NCBI GenBank assembly: GCA_018398805.1
Contig: JAGFBZ010002554.1
Location: 1-64,000 of the forward strand
Origin: Hirundichthys speculiger
Taxonomy: Eukaryota; Chordata; Actinopteri; Beloniformes; Exocoetidae
Direction of reading: 5' to 3'
Length of the DNA stretch: 64,000 bases
Shown here: piece after piece, positions 20,001 through 27,980 of the stretch
Layout: the number at the start of each line of letters is the position of its first letter
Position numbering within the stretch: position 1 is the first letter of the stretch
Position numbers and translations under genes: made by a program
The notes under the pieces: model-generated
What the model was told of the DNA's origin: nothing
Databases searched by the model: none
The model's input: the letters and a program-made list of their open reading frames with translations, nothing else

Positions 20001-20904
20001 ACACTGCCCCCACAGGCTGGTACAGTAGGCGCTAGGCATGATGGGAGCATCACTCTGGAACAGGGTCAATCTGGACTCATCAACATGACCTTGTTCCATT
20101 GATCCAGAGTCCAATCTTTATGCTCCCTAGAAAACTGAAGCCTTTTTTCCAGATAGCGTCACTGATGAGTGGTTTTCTTCAGGCTACACAGCTGTTCAGT
20201 CCCAATCCCTGGAGTTCCCTTAGCATTGTGGGTGGAAATGCTCTTACTTTCACTATTAAACAGTTTAAGTGATCTCAGATCACGATCATTGAGGATTTAT
20301 TTCAGCCACATTTCCTCCTGGAAGACGATGGGTCCCCACTATCCTTCCAGTTTTTAATAACGCGTTGGACACTTCTTAACCCAGTTCTGGTAGTTTCTTC
20401 AATCTCCTTAGATGTTTTCTCTGCTTGATGCCAATGATTTGACCTTTCTAAAACAGACTAACATCTTTTCCACGACCACGGATGTGTCTTTGACGTGGTT
20501 GTTTAGGAAATGAGAAGCAACTCATTGCACCAGTTGGGGTTCAATAACTTGTTTCCAGCTGAAAGATAATCACCCATGCAGTAATTAACCAGTAGGAGGC
20601 TCGTTAAAGCTTAGTTAAATCCAGGTTAAATCCTTTTCTTTTTGGCTGGGCAGTGTATGTCAGAGCAGTGGACTACGCTTTTTAAGGCACTATTTTAAAA
20701 GTCCCTAACACTAGACATGTTGAAAGAGAAATATCAGAGATGCTGGACAGAAGAAAAATGAAAAGGCTGGAGAAGAAACTCTGAGTTAATCTTTTTTTGT
20801 TTTTCTTAATGCAGGCCCCCATACCAGCCAATAAAGACGATGACGAGCAGCCTCCTCCTCTTCCTCAGCCCAGGAAGAAAGCTCAGAAAATACAAAGAGC
20901 GTGA
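4985..20904 (+). CDS. cd2: CD2-like T/NK-cell adhesion receptor (complete, 8 exons)
   Basis: Predicted exons: 4985-5051, 15481-15765, 15917-15993, 17321-17498, 17698-17760, 18273-18350, 19126-19379 and 20815-20904. All introns are GT-AG and every junction keeps frame, giving 363 codons plus TGA. Domains: signal peptide 1-22; V-like D1 24-117 with no B-F disulfide (strand F reads EGFYK); C2 domain 118-202 with four Cys (TKTC, FTC, FSC, QTC) and the linker DRVKKP; transmembrane helix about 213-237; basic stop-transfer RTRRKKK; a tail rich in His/Gln and Pro ending with PPPLPQPRKK. CD2 binds CD48/CD58-type ligands and its tail recruits SH3 and GYF adaptors; that role is inferred from the family. 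The size, cysteine pattern, tail motif and neighbouring ptgfrn all favour CD2 over a SLAM-family member, whose tails carry tyrosine switch motifs not seen here. No N-X-S/T sequon is present in the ectodomain. Confidence 0.85.
5063..6573. repeat. 55-bp minisatellite in cd2 intron 1
   Basis: About 27 copies of a 55-bp unit, very homogeneous (mostly single-base variants such as GAG/GAC and GGAATA/GGGATA). Each unit contains TCTTACCTG, which on the - strand reads CAGGTAAGA, a perfect consensus 5' splice site. The array starts just after the exon 1 donor and ends at 6573. High identity suggests recent expansion or ongoing homogenisation. Confidence 0.97.
6574..6812. other. Intron sequence between two arrays
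   Basis: Short unique intronic stretch with a few CAGGTGTT direct copies near 6600. No exon or element was recognised. Confidence 0.6.
6813..8670. repeat. 12/18-bp GGTCCTGTTACT minisatellite
   Basis: A long array based on GGTCCTGTTACT, with 6-bp insertions (GTTCAT, GTTTCT, GTTCAC, GTTTCC) that create 18-bp variants. Blocks of several units recur, for instance the segments near 7620-7800 and 7800-7990. Because the periods are multiples of three, several long frames stay open on both strands. The - strand frame 8653-7562 reads as endless NRTSN repeats. None has a credible start context or non-repeat sequence, so I treat it as non-coding. Confidence 0.96.
8671..9079. other. Intron sequence, nothing recognised
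   Basis: A-rich intronic sequence between the 12-bp array and the retroviral remnant. Open frames are short and have no similarity I recognise. It could hold degraded flank of the neighbouring retroviral fragment. Confidence 0.5.
9080..10345 (-). pseudogene. Endogenous retrovirus pol remnant (RT end, connection, RNase H)
   Basis: Antisense to cd2, within intron 1. Reading 10345 to 9080 on the - strand shows, in several frames, a degenerate reverse transcriptase active-site loop (VDDLA, near 10335) followed by a stop, then the RT thumb block (VMSFLGMCSYCRMF, near 10200), then a connection-domain piece (TAPALGLPDP, near 10040). About 9700-9130 carries a nearly intact RNase H: YVDGSAF with the first catalytic Asp, then TDSRYGFGV and the downstream helix. 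The order and motif types match gamma/epsilon-type (class I) retroviral pol. Frameshifts and stops break it. Gag, protease, integrase, env and LTRs were not found, so this is an old, truncated copy. Confidence 0.85.
10346..11035. other. Intron sequence; possible degraded retroviral flank
   Basis: Unique sequence with scattered stops in every frame. The left 300 bp lies just upstream of the pol remnant in its own orientation and might be worn retroviral sequence, but no motif supports it. No LTR pair was seen. Confidence 0.4.
11036..11580. repeat. 77-bp minisatellite in cd2 intron 1
   Basis: Seven copies of a 76-77-bp unit containing TTCATGACAGYGGTTCTGG and GGACTTCTRCTGATGG. Copies differ by a few bases and one CC/C length change. 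Non-coding. Confidence 0.95.
11581..12802. other. Intron sequence with a LINE 3' tail
   Basis: Mostly unique intronic DNA. At about 12170-12315 the + strand carries a worn LINE-type 3' end (GAGCCTTGAGATGACTTT, then TTATACAAGTGAATTAAATT), resembling the L2/Rex-like tail seen in many fish. Nothing else was recognised. Confidence 0.55.
12250..12315 (+). mobile_element. Degenerate LINE 3' tail
   Basis: GAGGAGCCTTGAGATGACTT followed by a TTATACAAGTGAATTAAATTAAA end is a diverged version of the hairpin-plus-microsatellite 3' terminus of fish L2-like elements. No coding part remains. Confidence 0.6.
12803..13157. mobile_element. Tc1/mariner-type MITE, 355 bp
   Basis: Terminal inverted repeats start CAGTCATGGAAAAAAT at 12803 and end with the reverse complement ATTTTTTCCATGACTG at 13157. 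Similarity between the ends extends about 60 bp inward (TTTCTTGTTCATTTTAATRC). TA dinucleotides flank both ends (12801-12802 and 13158-13159), the target duplication of Tc1/mariner elements. The interior has no transposase. Confidence 0.88.
13262..13345. repeat. Short GCCACTGGGAG-type array
   Basis: About seven irregular 10-14-bp copies of CCACTGGGAG with variable spacers (GGAA, GGGA, AGAA). Non-coding. Confidence 0.85.
14165..14268. repeat. 21-bp minisatellite, about 5 copies
   Basis: Units of GTGGACGTGCACCGTGCTYGT repeat five times with few changes. The 21-bp period keeps frames open on both strands, but nothing supports coding. Confidence 0.9.
14570..15312 (-). mobile_element. Antisense LINE fragment with reverse transcriptase core
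   Basis: On the - strand from 15312 the sequence reads GVPQGSIPGPLLFTMYI, then YADDTVIYVSAKT (the RT catalytic YADD box), then VKYLGIILDKNLKFDKQ and, after frame breaks, QAIKIMDQKPMRWHHC near 14740. These are consecutive conserved blocks of a non-LTR retrotransposon RT and its C-terminal part. The copy is truncated at 15312, so the endonuclease is missing, and it carries stops and frameshifts. It lies just before the cd2 V-domain exon. Confidence 0.88.
14788..15063 (-). pseudogene. LINE RT fragment, longest open segment
   Basis: A 91-residue open stretch inside the LINE described above, containing NEVKYLGIILDKNLKFDKQV and a downstream segment ending in a stop just after SRLSNCITS. It is the post-YADD part of the reverse transcriptase. 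Sequence either side continues the same protein in broken frames, so it is a relic, not a gene. Confidence 0.85.
15481..15765 (+). CDS. cd2: cd2 exon 2: N-terminal V-like Ig domain
   Basis: Acceptor CCAAAG|AT and donor TTGG|GTAAGT, phase 1 at both ends, 95 residues (23-117). The core shows strand C as LLEWFKGQ and strand F as NEGFYKPGG. The strand-B and strand-F cysteines are absent, as in the first domain of CD2. Two cysteines sit instead near the ends (AAQCDVYG and MHLCVL) and could pair. Comparison with the CD2 family is from memory of its general features. Confidence 0.88.
15917..15993 (+). CDS. cd2: cd2 exon 3: first part of C2 Ig domain
   Basis: Acceptor CTCAG|AC and donor CCG|GTGAGG, entering in phase 1 and leaving in phase 0, 26 residues (118-143). 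It encodes the interdomain linker DRVKKPGL and strands A-B with two cysteines (KTC and FTC). The reading frame would remain open past the donor to 16123, so intron retention would add an unrelated tail. Confidence 0.85.
16235..17021. mobile_element. 787-bp MITE with long inverted repeats in cd2 intron 3
   Basis: Ends are CGGAGCCCCGTTTG at 16235 and its approximate reverse complement at 17021. The inverted repeats extend about 90 bp each with only a few differences (including TTTATTCA, ACAGGCGTTTATTATTATG). TA flanks both sides (16233-16234 and 17022-17023). The interior has many TTTCATAATAAT copies and no transposase. It is probably a Tc1/mariner-type MITE by its target site. It fills most of the intron that splits the cd2 C2 domain. 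Confidence 0.85.
17321..17498 (+). CDS. cd2: cd2 exon 4: second part of C2 Ig domain
   Basis: Acceptor CCCCATAG|AAA and donor GCTG|GTGAGT, phase 0 in and phase 1 out, 59 residues (144-202). It contains FGWIKNGAQV (strand C), the strand-F cysteine in SFSCKVSNQV, and the membrane-proximal cysteine in LTQTC. With the two cysteines of the previous exon this gives the two-disulfide C2 pattern typical of the CD2 family. Confidence 0.88.
17698..17760 (+). CDS. cd2: cd2 exon 5: stalk and start of transmembrane helix
   Basis: Acceptor TTTTTAAG|CA after a pyrimidine-rich tract, and donor GGAG|GTTTGA, phase 1 on both sides, 21 residues (203-223). It encodes a short stalk (APAFPEELFG) and the first half of the membrane helix (ISIWIFVGGGG). 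The donor is weaker than the others in this gene. Confidence 0.78.
17806..18215. mobile_element. 410-bp MITE in cd2 intron 5
   Basis: Terminal inverted repeats TTAAAGGTGGGGTAGGTGTT (left) and its complement AACACCTACCCCACCTTTAA (right, ending about 18214). The target site looks like TAA or TTAA, which would suit PIF/Harbinger or piggyBac; the superfamily is not settled. It occupies nearly all of the 512-bp intron that divides the transmembrane helix. Confidence 0.82.
18273..18350 (+). CDS. cd2: cd2 exon 6: rest of transmembrane helix and stop-transfer
   Basis: Acceptor ATCTTCAG|GT and donor CAAG|GTTTGT, phase 1 on both sides, 26 residues (224-249). It encodes GIVLVLIIIVILCC followed by VRTRRKKKMRLQ, a hydrophobic core then a strongly basic cytoplasmic anchor. 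The dicysteine at the inner membrane face could be palmitoylated; that is inference. Confidence 0.85.
19126..19379 (+). CDS. cd2: cd2 exon 7: His/Gln/Pro-rich cytoplasmic tail
   Basis: Acceptor TGAACAG|AT and donor CAG|GTAGGA, phase 1 in and phase 0 out, 85 residues (250-334). It is rich in His and Gln, with an alternating QHQHQHQHQHQ run from a (CAWCAN)-like repeat, followed by an Arg/Pro-rich part (RPRAPEPPEEHPNPIPRRG). The composition matches a CD2-type proline-rich tail, though the His/Gln run looks like a local repeat expansion. No ITAM or tyrosine-based switch motif is present. Confidence 0.8.
19569..20658 (-). mobile_element. Degenerate Tc1-like transposon in cd2 intron 7
   Basis: About 1.1 kb. 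The left end CCGGCCAAAGAAAAGCTCATA and right end TCCTTTTCTTTTTGGCTGGGC form matching inverted termini of a common fish Tc1 family. On the - strand the transposase is recognisable in broken frames: HVDESRLTLFQSDAPI (first catalytic Asp, near 20060), MFQDGNARIHGAQR (second Asp, near 19850) and EDLWDVLEKVR (catalytic Glu, near 19760). Frameshifts and stops make it inactive. Confidence 0.88.
19712..20114 (-). pseudogene. Tc1 transposase relic
   Basis: Two overlapping - strand frames (20114-19926 and 19939-19712) together cover the DDE catalytic core of a Tc1 transposase, from WNQGHVDES-type sequence to the FFPDGTTMFQDGNARIH block. At least one frameshift and small deletions separate the motifs. 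The helix-turn-helix part upstream is not readable. Confidence 0.82.
20815..20904 (+). CDS. cd2: cd2 exon 8: terminal tail with PPPLP motif and stop
   Basis: Acceptor TTAATGCAG|GCC in phase 0; 29 residues (335-363) and TGA at 20902-20904. The peptide DDDEQPPPLPQPRKK holds a PPPLP core followed by basic residues, the class of SH3 or GYF-domain ligand found near the C terminus of mammalian CD2. Function of the motif is inferred from the family. Confidence 0.82.
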   Translation, partial: APIPANKDDDEQPPPLPQPRKKAQKIQRA

Positions 20905-21419
20905 CACCGTGTGAGTTCATAGAGGGAAGAGTCGTCACATTTCATCAGTCTGAAGACATATTATGATGCTTTCTTAAAAATGCTGAACTAGAAGACTATC
21001 GTGTTTTTTTCTCACTTCTATCAAATTTAAACTGTTATTTTAAGCACAATCCGAGCTGTGGCCAAACTTTATTTTTGATTCTCTCAGTAACCGACGAGGA
21101 GTCGGCTCTGTGACCGGACTATGAGGTCTGTTAGAATAATTCAGCTTTAACGGAGAAATATCAAACTCTGTTTTTTTTACTTTCATGCTTTGTTTCTTTT
21201 TTTTTTTTAATACCTCAGTAAATTTTATGCCGAACAACTTTTACACGCTCTTCAATTCAGGACAAATTAATTTGTGTCTTTCACAATCAGGATGTAGATT
21301 AAACTAAATCGGAGCTTGGCAGCTTGTTACTTGTTATATATTTACATATTATTTGCACAAACACGGCATAAGATGAGACCACCGACTGGACAGAAAGATG
21401 GAAAGATGGAAAGACAGAG

Positions 21420-22552
21420 CTGGTTACAAGACAGTTACCACACAGTTACCAGACGGTTACCAGACAGTTACCAGACAGATACCAGACAGTTACTAGACGG
21501 TTTCCAGTTACCAGAGAGTAACCAGAGAGTAACCAGACAGTTACCATAAGGTTACCAGTTACCAGATGGTTACCAGACGGTTACCACACAGTTAACAGAC
21601 GGTTAGAAGACGGTTACTAGACAGTTACCAGACAGTTACCAGACAGTTACTAGACAGTTTCCAGTTACCAGAGAGTTACCAGAGAGTAACCAGACAGTTA
21701 CCAGAAGGTTACCAGTTACCAGATGGTTACCAGAGAGTTACCAGACAGTTACCAGACAGTTACCAGAAGGTTACCAGACAGTTACCAGAGAGTAACCAGA
21801 CGGTCACCAGTTACCAGATAGTTACCAGACAGATACCAGATGGTTAACAGACAGTTACCAGAGAGTAACCAGACAGTTACCAGACGGTTACGAGTTACCA
21901 GAGAGTTACCAGAGAGTAACCAGAAGGTTACCAGTACCAGATGGTTACCAGTTACCAGACAGTTACCAGACAGATACCAGACGGTTATCAGACAGTTACC
22001 AGAAGGTTACCAGTTACCAGATGGTTACCAGAGAGTTACCAGACAGTTACCAGAAGGTTACTAGTTACCAGATGTTACCAGAGAGTTACCAGACAGTTAC
22101 CAGAAGGTTACCAGACAGTTACCAGAGAGTAACTAGACGGTTACCAGACAGTTACCAGAGAGTTACCAGAGAGTAACTAGACGGTTACCAATTACCAGAG
22201 AGTAACCAGACAGTTACCAGACGGTTACCAGTTACCAGAGAGTTACCAGAGAGTAACCAGACAGTTACCAGAAGGTTACCAGTTACCAGATGGTTACCAG
22301 ATGGTTACCAGAGTTACCAGAAGATTACCAGATAGTTACCAGACAGTTACCAGATGGTTACCAGATGGTTACCAGAGTTACCAGAGTTACCAGAAGGTTA
22401 CCAGACAGTTACCAGAAGGTTACCAGGCAGTTACCAGAAGGTTACCAGTTACCAGACAGTTACCAGAAGGTTACCAGTTACCAGATGGTTACCAGTTACC
22501 AGACAGTTACCAGAAGGTTACCAGGCAGTTACCAGACGGTTACCAGACTCCA
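21420..22552. repeat. 11-bp GTTACCAGACA minisatellite
   Basis: About 100 copies of an 11-bp unit GTTACCAGACA with variants GTTACCAGAAG, GTAACCAGAGA and a shortened GTTACCA form. Blocks of several variants recur, showing multi-unit duplication. Fortuitous frames spell QTVTRQLPESYQ-like repeats. It lies 0.5 kb after the cd2 stop codon. Confidence 0.96.
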
Positions 22553-22804
22553 GTTCAGTCCATCCAGATGGATGAGAACATTCATTTCAGTCACTAGAGA
22601 CGTGACTTGGACTTGAACATCTCTGGCTTCTAGTTAACTTCACTGCTGATTTGTCGATGCTGAACTGTATTGTAAATAAAAAAAAGATCTACTTATATTT
22701 TACTTTTTTCATATCGATGAGAAGCTTGTACTATTAGTTCTCTGTCCTGGCCAGCCGCAGACGTTGGGTCTGGTGCCGCTCCATTCACAGCCATCTAAGA
22801 TGGC

Positions 22805-22892
22805 TTCGTTTCCTAGTTCTGGTGTTTCCTAGTTCTGGTGTTTCCTAGTTCTGGTGTTTCCTAGTTCTGGTGTTTCCTAGTTCTGGTGATGC
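22805..22892. repeat. 16-bp array, 5 copies
   Basis: Five tandem copies of TTTCCTAGTTCTGGTG, nearly perfect, in the probable cd2 3' UTR. Confidence 0.93.
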
Positions 22893-23486
22893 CCAGAGAA
22901 ACCTTTGGTCAAAGGTCGAAGTTAAATCCAGACTAATTCTTCAAAAACTGAAGAATCGGGGCGGCTGATGGACTGAAGAAAGTCTCAGATTTTTCTCTGA
23001 AAACAGCAAAGCCACACTTGACTTATGAATCGACACTCATGACGAACGCTTTCTTAAACCAAGAAAGAAGGAAGCAGAGTTGAGCTGAGACCGATCCTGA
23101 CCCGATCCTGACCCGGTCCTGACCCGATCCTGACCCGATCCTGACTGACTGACTGAGAGTCGACAGCTTAGAACTGAGGTTTTACACAACAGCGTCATGT
23201 TCCTGGTTTATCGCCACATTATCACACGTTTCAATGCAAATCTCTGAAACTGTTTAACTTAAAACTGTTTAACTAAACTGCCCTCAAACTGTTTTCTGTA
23301 CAGATTCAAACTCCTGACATGTATTTTAAAGATGCTCTTTCAAACTATTTTTTACTTTAATGTGTTTGTATCTGTGTCACATTGAAACTGTCACGAACTT
23401 TTGACGCTGTCTGATAACAGACTATTTACGCAACATATGAATCATGGTACAAACGTTTAAGATTCATTGTAAACTGTCTGTCTTGA

Positions 23487-23510
23487 AATAAAAGCTGTGA
23501 GTTTTGGTGT
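23487..23510 (+). terminator. cd2: Polyadenylation signal, probable end of cd2
   Basis: AATAAA at 23487-23492 is followed within 10-20 bp by a G/T-rich stretch (GAGTTTTGGTGTG), the usual layout of a vertebrate cleavage and polyadenylation site. Assignment to cd2 is inferred from position and strand; an upstream AATAAA at 22675 is the alternative. Confidence 0.5.
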
Positions 23511-26500
23511 GAATTTTCCGATTGTGTAATTTTCGCCTCTGTGTCGGTTTCCAGGCTAACAGCGCCGTGAGCGCCGTGACAGGAGATGATGCATGTGTGC
23601 TTCACATATCCTGTGTGTTTTTTGCTGAAAATGTGTTTGTGGTTTTCTGTGATGTCGCTCTACGTGTCGAGTGCAAGATGAGTATCTGCAGACGGAGGCT
23701 TTTCTCTGCACTCGAAGCTCTTCTACCAACAGAAAACCAGTTAATACCTGACAGTTAAAACATGTTAAAACGCGTCACAGAATCCTGGCGTCCTGTCATC
23801 CAGACACGAGTGCATGTTGGGTAAAACATGGCGTTACGTAACTGTATTGTGTTGCCTTTTAATGTGGCTTTTATCTTTTTATCTGCGCAGGGCTGGACTT
23901 TCACTGCAACCATGTTTGTTTTATAAATGTCCTTCTTTCAGATTAGCTGTCAGACAGACAAAAGAGCTTCCAGAGCTGCAGGGGACAGATCGATACAAAC
24001 GTGTCCTCAGTGTTGTTGCTTCAGTTTCACAGGACATTCACAGTTTCATTGTTTCGGTTGATAAATAGATAAATATCCGACTAATGTTTCATGGCAGATA
24101 CGTTAAAATGAATTTTGAGCTTGTTTCACTGTATCTTAGTTTAAACTCTTTGTACAAGAATAGACTATATAAGAAGAACTGGACAAACCCACTGTGCTGT
24201 CACCCGAAGGTTTTCTGAAGTGTTTCTGAGGCCTCTTTCTCAGTGTGCTACATGGTGTCATTGTGCAAATGGGCTGAAGAGGCGGAGCTACAAAACCACC
24301 TTATGATCACAGTCAACTATTTTTGCTTGGCTAGCTTAGCTTATGCTAACCTGTGATGCTGGCTGATATTACTTGATATTCATTCTGATGAAATCTGTCT
24401 TAACGTCCTCATTTCAAATGAGATGAAGAAAGGAGCTGCTGGCCAGCCTGCTGGGAGAGGCCTCTGGTAGTCTCTGGTAGTCACCTGGAGGTCAGGTGAT
24501 GCCAACCGAAGCCTGTGAGTCACAACCTGAGTCGCTCAAAGCAGCTTCTTCTTATTACTCCTTTCAGCTCTTTGTTTCAGACGTCATTGTGAGCAGATTA
24601 AGTGAATCTGGAACGGCTGCTGAAATGATCCAAAGCAAAAGTTGCTCTGCAAGAGAACCCAGCTGCTGCCAGAGATGGAAGCAGTGAAGTAGAACCAGTC
24701 CAGCCGGTCTCCTCTGAAGGTCCAGTCGGTCTCCTCTGAAGGTCCAGCCGGTCTCCTCTGGAGGATCGTGGCCAGCAGCTTTCAAGTAGACATGAAGACT
24801 GCTGTTTCAAGCTGCTTCTCCTCTGAACCCTTCCAGGCCAACCAGTCCAATGAAGACTGACTCACATTCGGAGGCAGCCCCCAGTGGTCCATCAAAGAAC
24901 TGCAGCTTTCCGTATTTCCACCATGGATTCAACCTGGAATGGTGAGATGATGCTGTTGCTTTGGCAGAAAGCTGAGATGCAGCAGGCCAGCGTTTCTACC
25001 CTCCCTGAATGTCTGCTGGAACATCACCTCTGGACGTTCTGACAGGAAACATCTGCGTAAACCCCAGTAAAGAAACCTGAATATGTGGCTCAGAGTGTGA
25101 AAAAACAGGATGTTCATGTCTTTAGATGTGTTGGAAGTAACTCAGGAAACGTTGATGTGCCAGGATAACAGATTTCCTCCAACACACATTAATGCAACCA
25201 GAGGACGTCAAGGCCTTCTGTCTCGCAGTTATGAGACTCTGTTTGGATCCCTCAAGGTCTAACAGAGGCCTAGTGCATGTTTGAGATGTTTATTCAAGCT
25301 CTAAGGGCCCTGAAGTGATTCAGAAAAACTCAGTTGACTCAGCAGCAGCTCCCTCTGGTGGTCAATAATCAAAACTGCAGGAGAGTCGCTTCCTTAAAAC
25401 CTTCTCATTTCAGGTTTCCTCCTACTTTTATAGTGACTCCAGTAACAAAGCTCAAATAATAATAATAGAAATTATGATAATATTAATAAAAACACTGTTT
25501 CTGTGTTTCAGTTTTCTGATTTCAGCTTTACTTTGTTCATCCTGATCGTTAGAGAACACATTTGAGTGTTTAAAAGTGAGGTAAAGTCTTATCACGCATC
25601 CTCAGACTCCTCCACGTGTGAAGCTGAAATACCATCATGAAGAAGAGTATCTGCTCTCCAGATCCACCGTCGACCTTTCTGATATCTGTCTTTATTCCTC
25701 CGGCACCGCTCACCACCCTCCGCTTGTTTTTCTTTTTTTTTTTGCACCAGATGAAACAAACAGGAAATGCAAGTGAAAATTGCTTTGAGCTGATGTAAAC
25801 CCACAGGTACTTATATCTGCATTAACCGTTTCCCCTCCAACCATATTGAAACTAAAAGTGTCAACAGCCAGCATCGGTTTCTTTTTACCATAAATATGTT
25901 TTTTTTGAGCTTCATCCAATCTAGTGGTTTTTCTCAGAAACAGTGTAGCTTAAATAACACCTGTTAGTGCAGCTTTACAGAATGTTTTGATCTATTTTTG
26001 CACATTTATTCCTCTGTTTCAACCTAAAAACACCTCTTATTGTGTATATTTATGATGCATGTGCATGCTTTATTCAGTGAAACCTGAGATGGATATATTA
26101 CTTTAAATTAGGTCATTTTTATTGCTCACAGAGCAAGAAGCAGTCGTTGAGACTGAAATGCACCTGCAGCTTTATTGCAACTGCAAATGGCAGCGTTTCC
26201 CATCAAATAGACATTTAACAGTGAGGAACACATGAATACGTTTATGTCGACTGATCAGGGGCCAAAAGGTAAACCCTGCAGGTATCTGTTTGTGTCATGG
26301 CGGGGTCACTGAGTGTCCAAACTGGACCCCACCCCGCCTTGCAAGACCAAATCAAATAAAGATTACAATAAAAAAGCACTAATTTATCCATAAAAGAAAA
26401 AAATGTACCATTGAGGGCAACCTAAATCCTAAAAAAAGACACAAGATAACTGGAAAGTGGAAAGAGATGTAACATTTGGAGATGCTAGTGTTAGCAGAGC

Positions 26501-27190
26501 ATGTTCTCCACGTTAGCATGAATGTGGCTCAGCTAACTCGGCTAACTCAGCTAAAGGATAGCTAACTCCAGTTGTCATCCTGTCTGTGACCAGCTGAGCC
26601 TTTAATACCAAAACTAAAGGACACAAATGTCCTTTAAACTATTAAAAAGCTCCACAACGTGTGATAAAATGAGCATAAAGACATGCACGGTGACGACAGA
26701 GACGTGTAAAGTGGAACATAGATCCAGGAAAACCACCAGGAGACATAAATTAGTCCCAAACTGGGAAGAGAAGTGACCTGATGAAGACAGAAATGGCTGC
26801 AGACGACGCTGATGGGATTCAGAACGAGAAAGAAAGCAGTGAGTGACAGCTAAAGCACAGACGGATCAATAATAATCAGTCACTGGTGCGTGAATGACCA
26901 CCAGCACGTCCATCTGGGCCCCGCGGGGTTAAAAGGGGTTACTGGGAACAGAGTGGACTTCAGATGGGGAAGCGGTGGTTTCAGTTTTATGGACCTGAAC
27001 AGGAAGCTGATGTGGGCCACGTGTTGCGGGCTCCTGAGGGCACGGTGGACTAAATGGATCCCAGTCAGCCCAACACGAGGGGGGGGGGGGCGTCCTGGAG
27101 CACACAGACCCAGTTACAGCTCGTAAATGCTGGTTGGGGGGGTGAAAACCTCTGATAATAACAGAGAGACTGAAGCATCTAGACTTTAGA
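23511..27190. other. Intergenic sequence, no gene recognised
   Basis: Unique DNA with only short open frames on both strands. At 24690-24760 there are three 21-24-bp copies around GGTCTCCTCTGAAGGTCCAG. A - strand stretch near 25925-25750 reads FSFNMVGGETVNADISTCGF, perhaps an old element or exon relic, but I do not recognise it. No splice-supported exon was found. Confidence 0.5.
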
Positions 27191-27365
27191 CCAGAGGGGT
27201 CAGACTCGTTTCCACTAAAGGGCCACATCAGCATCATGGTTGAAGGGCCAGACTGACAACATGAATGTAACAAAATACAATATAAATCAAAATGAATTAA
27301 ACTACACCTTATTATATTGTTAAATAACTGTTTCTGTATTTATTATGTATTAAAGATTCAAATAT

Positions 27366-27725
27366 TTAACTCATTACTATATTAAACTCAGGGTTTGTGG
27401 TCGTAAACCTGCTCTCGCGCAGGTGATGTTTACAGAGTCCGTTGCCATGGTAACGGACTCTGTAAACATCGCTCAGAGTATCCGTTACCTTGGTTTCAGA
27501 AGCAGAAGCGGTTCTTTGTTCTTCTTGCAGTCTAAATTTAGCATACTTAGCTCCGTGCTTGCTGTCAAAATGCCAACGTAGATTAAACTCTTTTACGACT
27601 GACACCCACCTCATAACACAAAAAAACAGACTGTTTTTTTCACCTTGAGATACAAACTTATATTCGTTTTCCTGTCGTTCATGAAACTTTCTTCCTTGTG
27701 CATCAGTTTCTCTTTTCTTGGACAT
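27366..27725 (-). pseudogene. hAT transposase N-terminal relic
   Basis: A 119-residue frame starting MSKKRETDAQGRKFHE and containing SVVKEFNLRWHFDSKHGAKY, the layout of the N-terminal zinc-finger region of GTF2IRD2/ZBED-like hAT-derived proteins. The expected CxxC pair is reduced to a single Cys (FFCVM), so the finger is broken. The last third is read through an inserted or converted palindrome (27425-27470) and is no longer transposase-like. Confidence 0.75.
27425..27470. repeat. 46-bp near-perfect palindrome
   Basis: Arms GATGTTTACAGAGTCCGTT and AACGGACTCTGTAAACATC match over 19 bp, around a central GCCATGGT. It lies inside the hAT relic. It can form a cruciform or hairpin. Confidence 0.93.
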
Positions 27726-27980
27726 GTTGGGGTTAGTTTGTAGAGGTTTTTCTGAAGTCCATCAGTTCTGAAAATACTGTTATCGTTGTGGGTGACGACG
27801 AAATGCATTGTGGGAGATGTAGTTTATTGTCAATATGCGCTTTAAAGTGGCGTAAGCTTGTTTTAAGTTTTAAAATATTGGTTTAAAATTTAAGCCAATA
27901 ATGCCCAAGCTCTCGAGGGCCACATGAAATGACGTGGTGGGCCACATTTGGCCCGCGGGCCTTGTGTTTGACACATGTGT

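Larger units (their letters stand above)
20905..23510 (+). other. cd2: Probable cd2 3' UTR
   Basis: Non-coding sequence downstream of the cd2 stop. Two candidate polyadenylation signals exist: AATAAA at 22675-22680 (followed by an A-run) and AATAAA at 23487-23492, followed by a GT-rich GAGTTTTGGTGTG element, which is the stronger site. If either is used, the 11-bp minisatellite at 21420-22550 is part of the mRNA. Small arrays of TTTCCTAGTTCTGGTG (22807-22890) and CCTGACCCGAT (23095-23145) also lie here. Confidence 0.55.
27191..27980 (-). mobile_element. hAT transposon relic (GTF2IRD2/ZBED-type)
   Basis: Ends resemble hAT termini: CAGAGGGGTCAGACTC on the left and, on the right, GGCCCGCGGGCCTTGTGTTTGACACATGTG, whose complement begins CACATGTGTCAAACAC. 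Between them, on the - strand, lies the start of a transposase-derived frame (27725-27366) beginning MSKKRE. The copy is short, so most of the transposase is gone. A second copy with the same 5' end lies at 41269-41590 in the opposite orientation. Confidence 0.8.

Noticed and set aside
4985..20904. Calling gene A a SLAM-family member (CD48, CD84, CD244-like)
   Set aside because: Its tail lacks tyrosine switch motifs and has a CD2-type PPPLP end, and the downstream neighbour is an EWI gene placed as in the CD2 region; the alternative is still mentioned as a check.
25750..25925. Possible exon relic encoding FSFNMVGGETVNADISTCGF on the - strand
   Set aside because: No recognised homolog, no flanking consensus splice pair and no neighbouring exon; kept only as a note in the intergenic entry.
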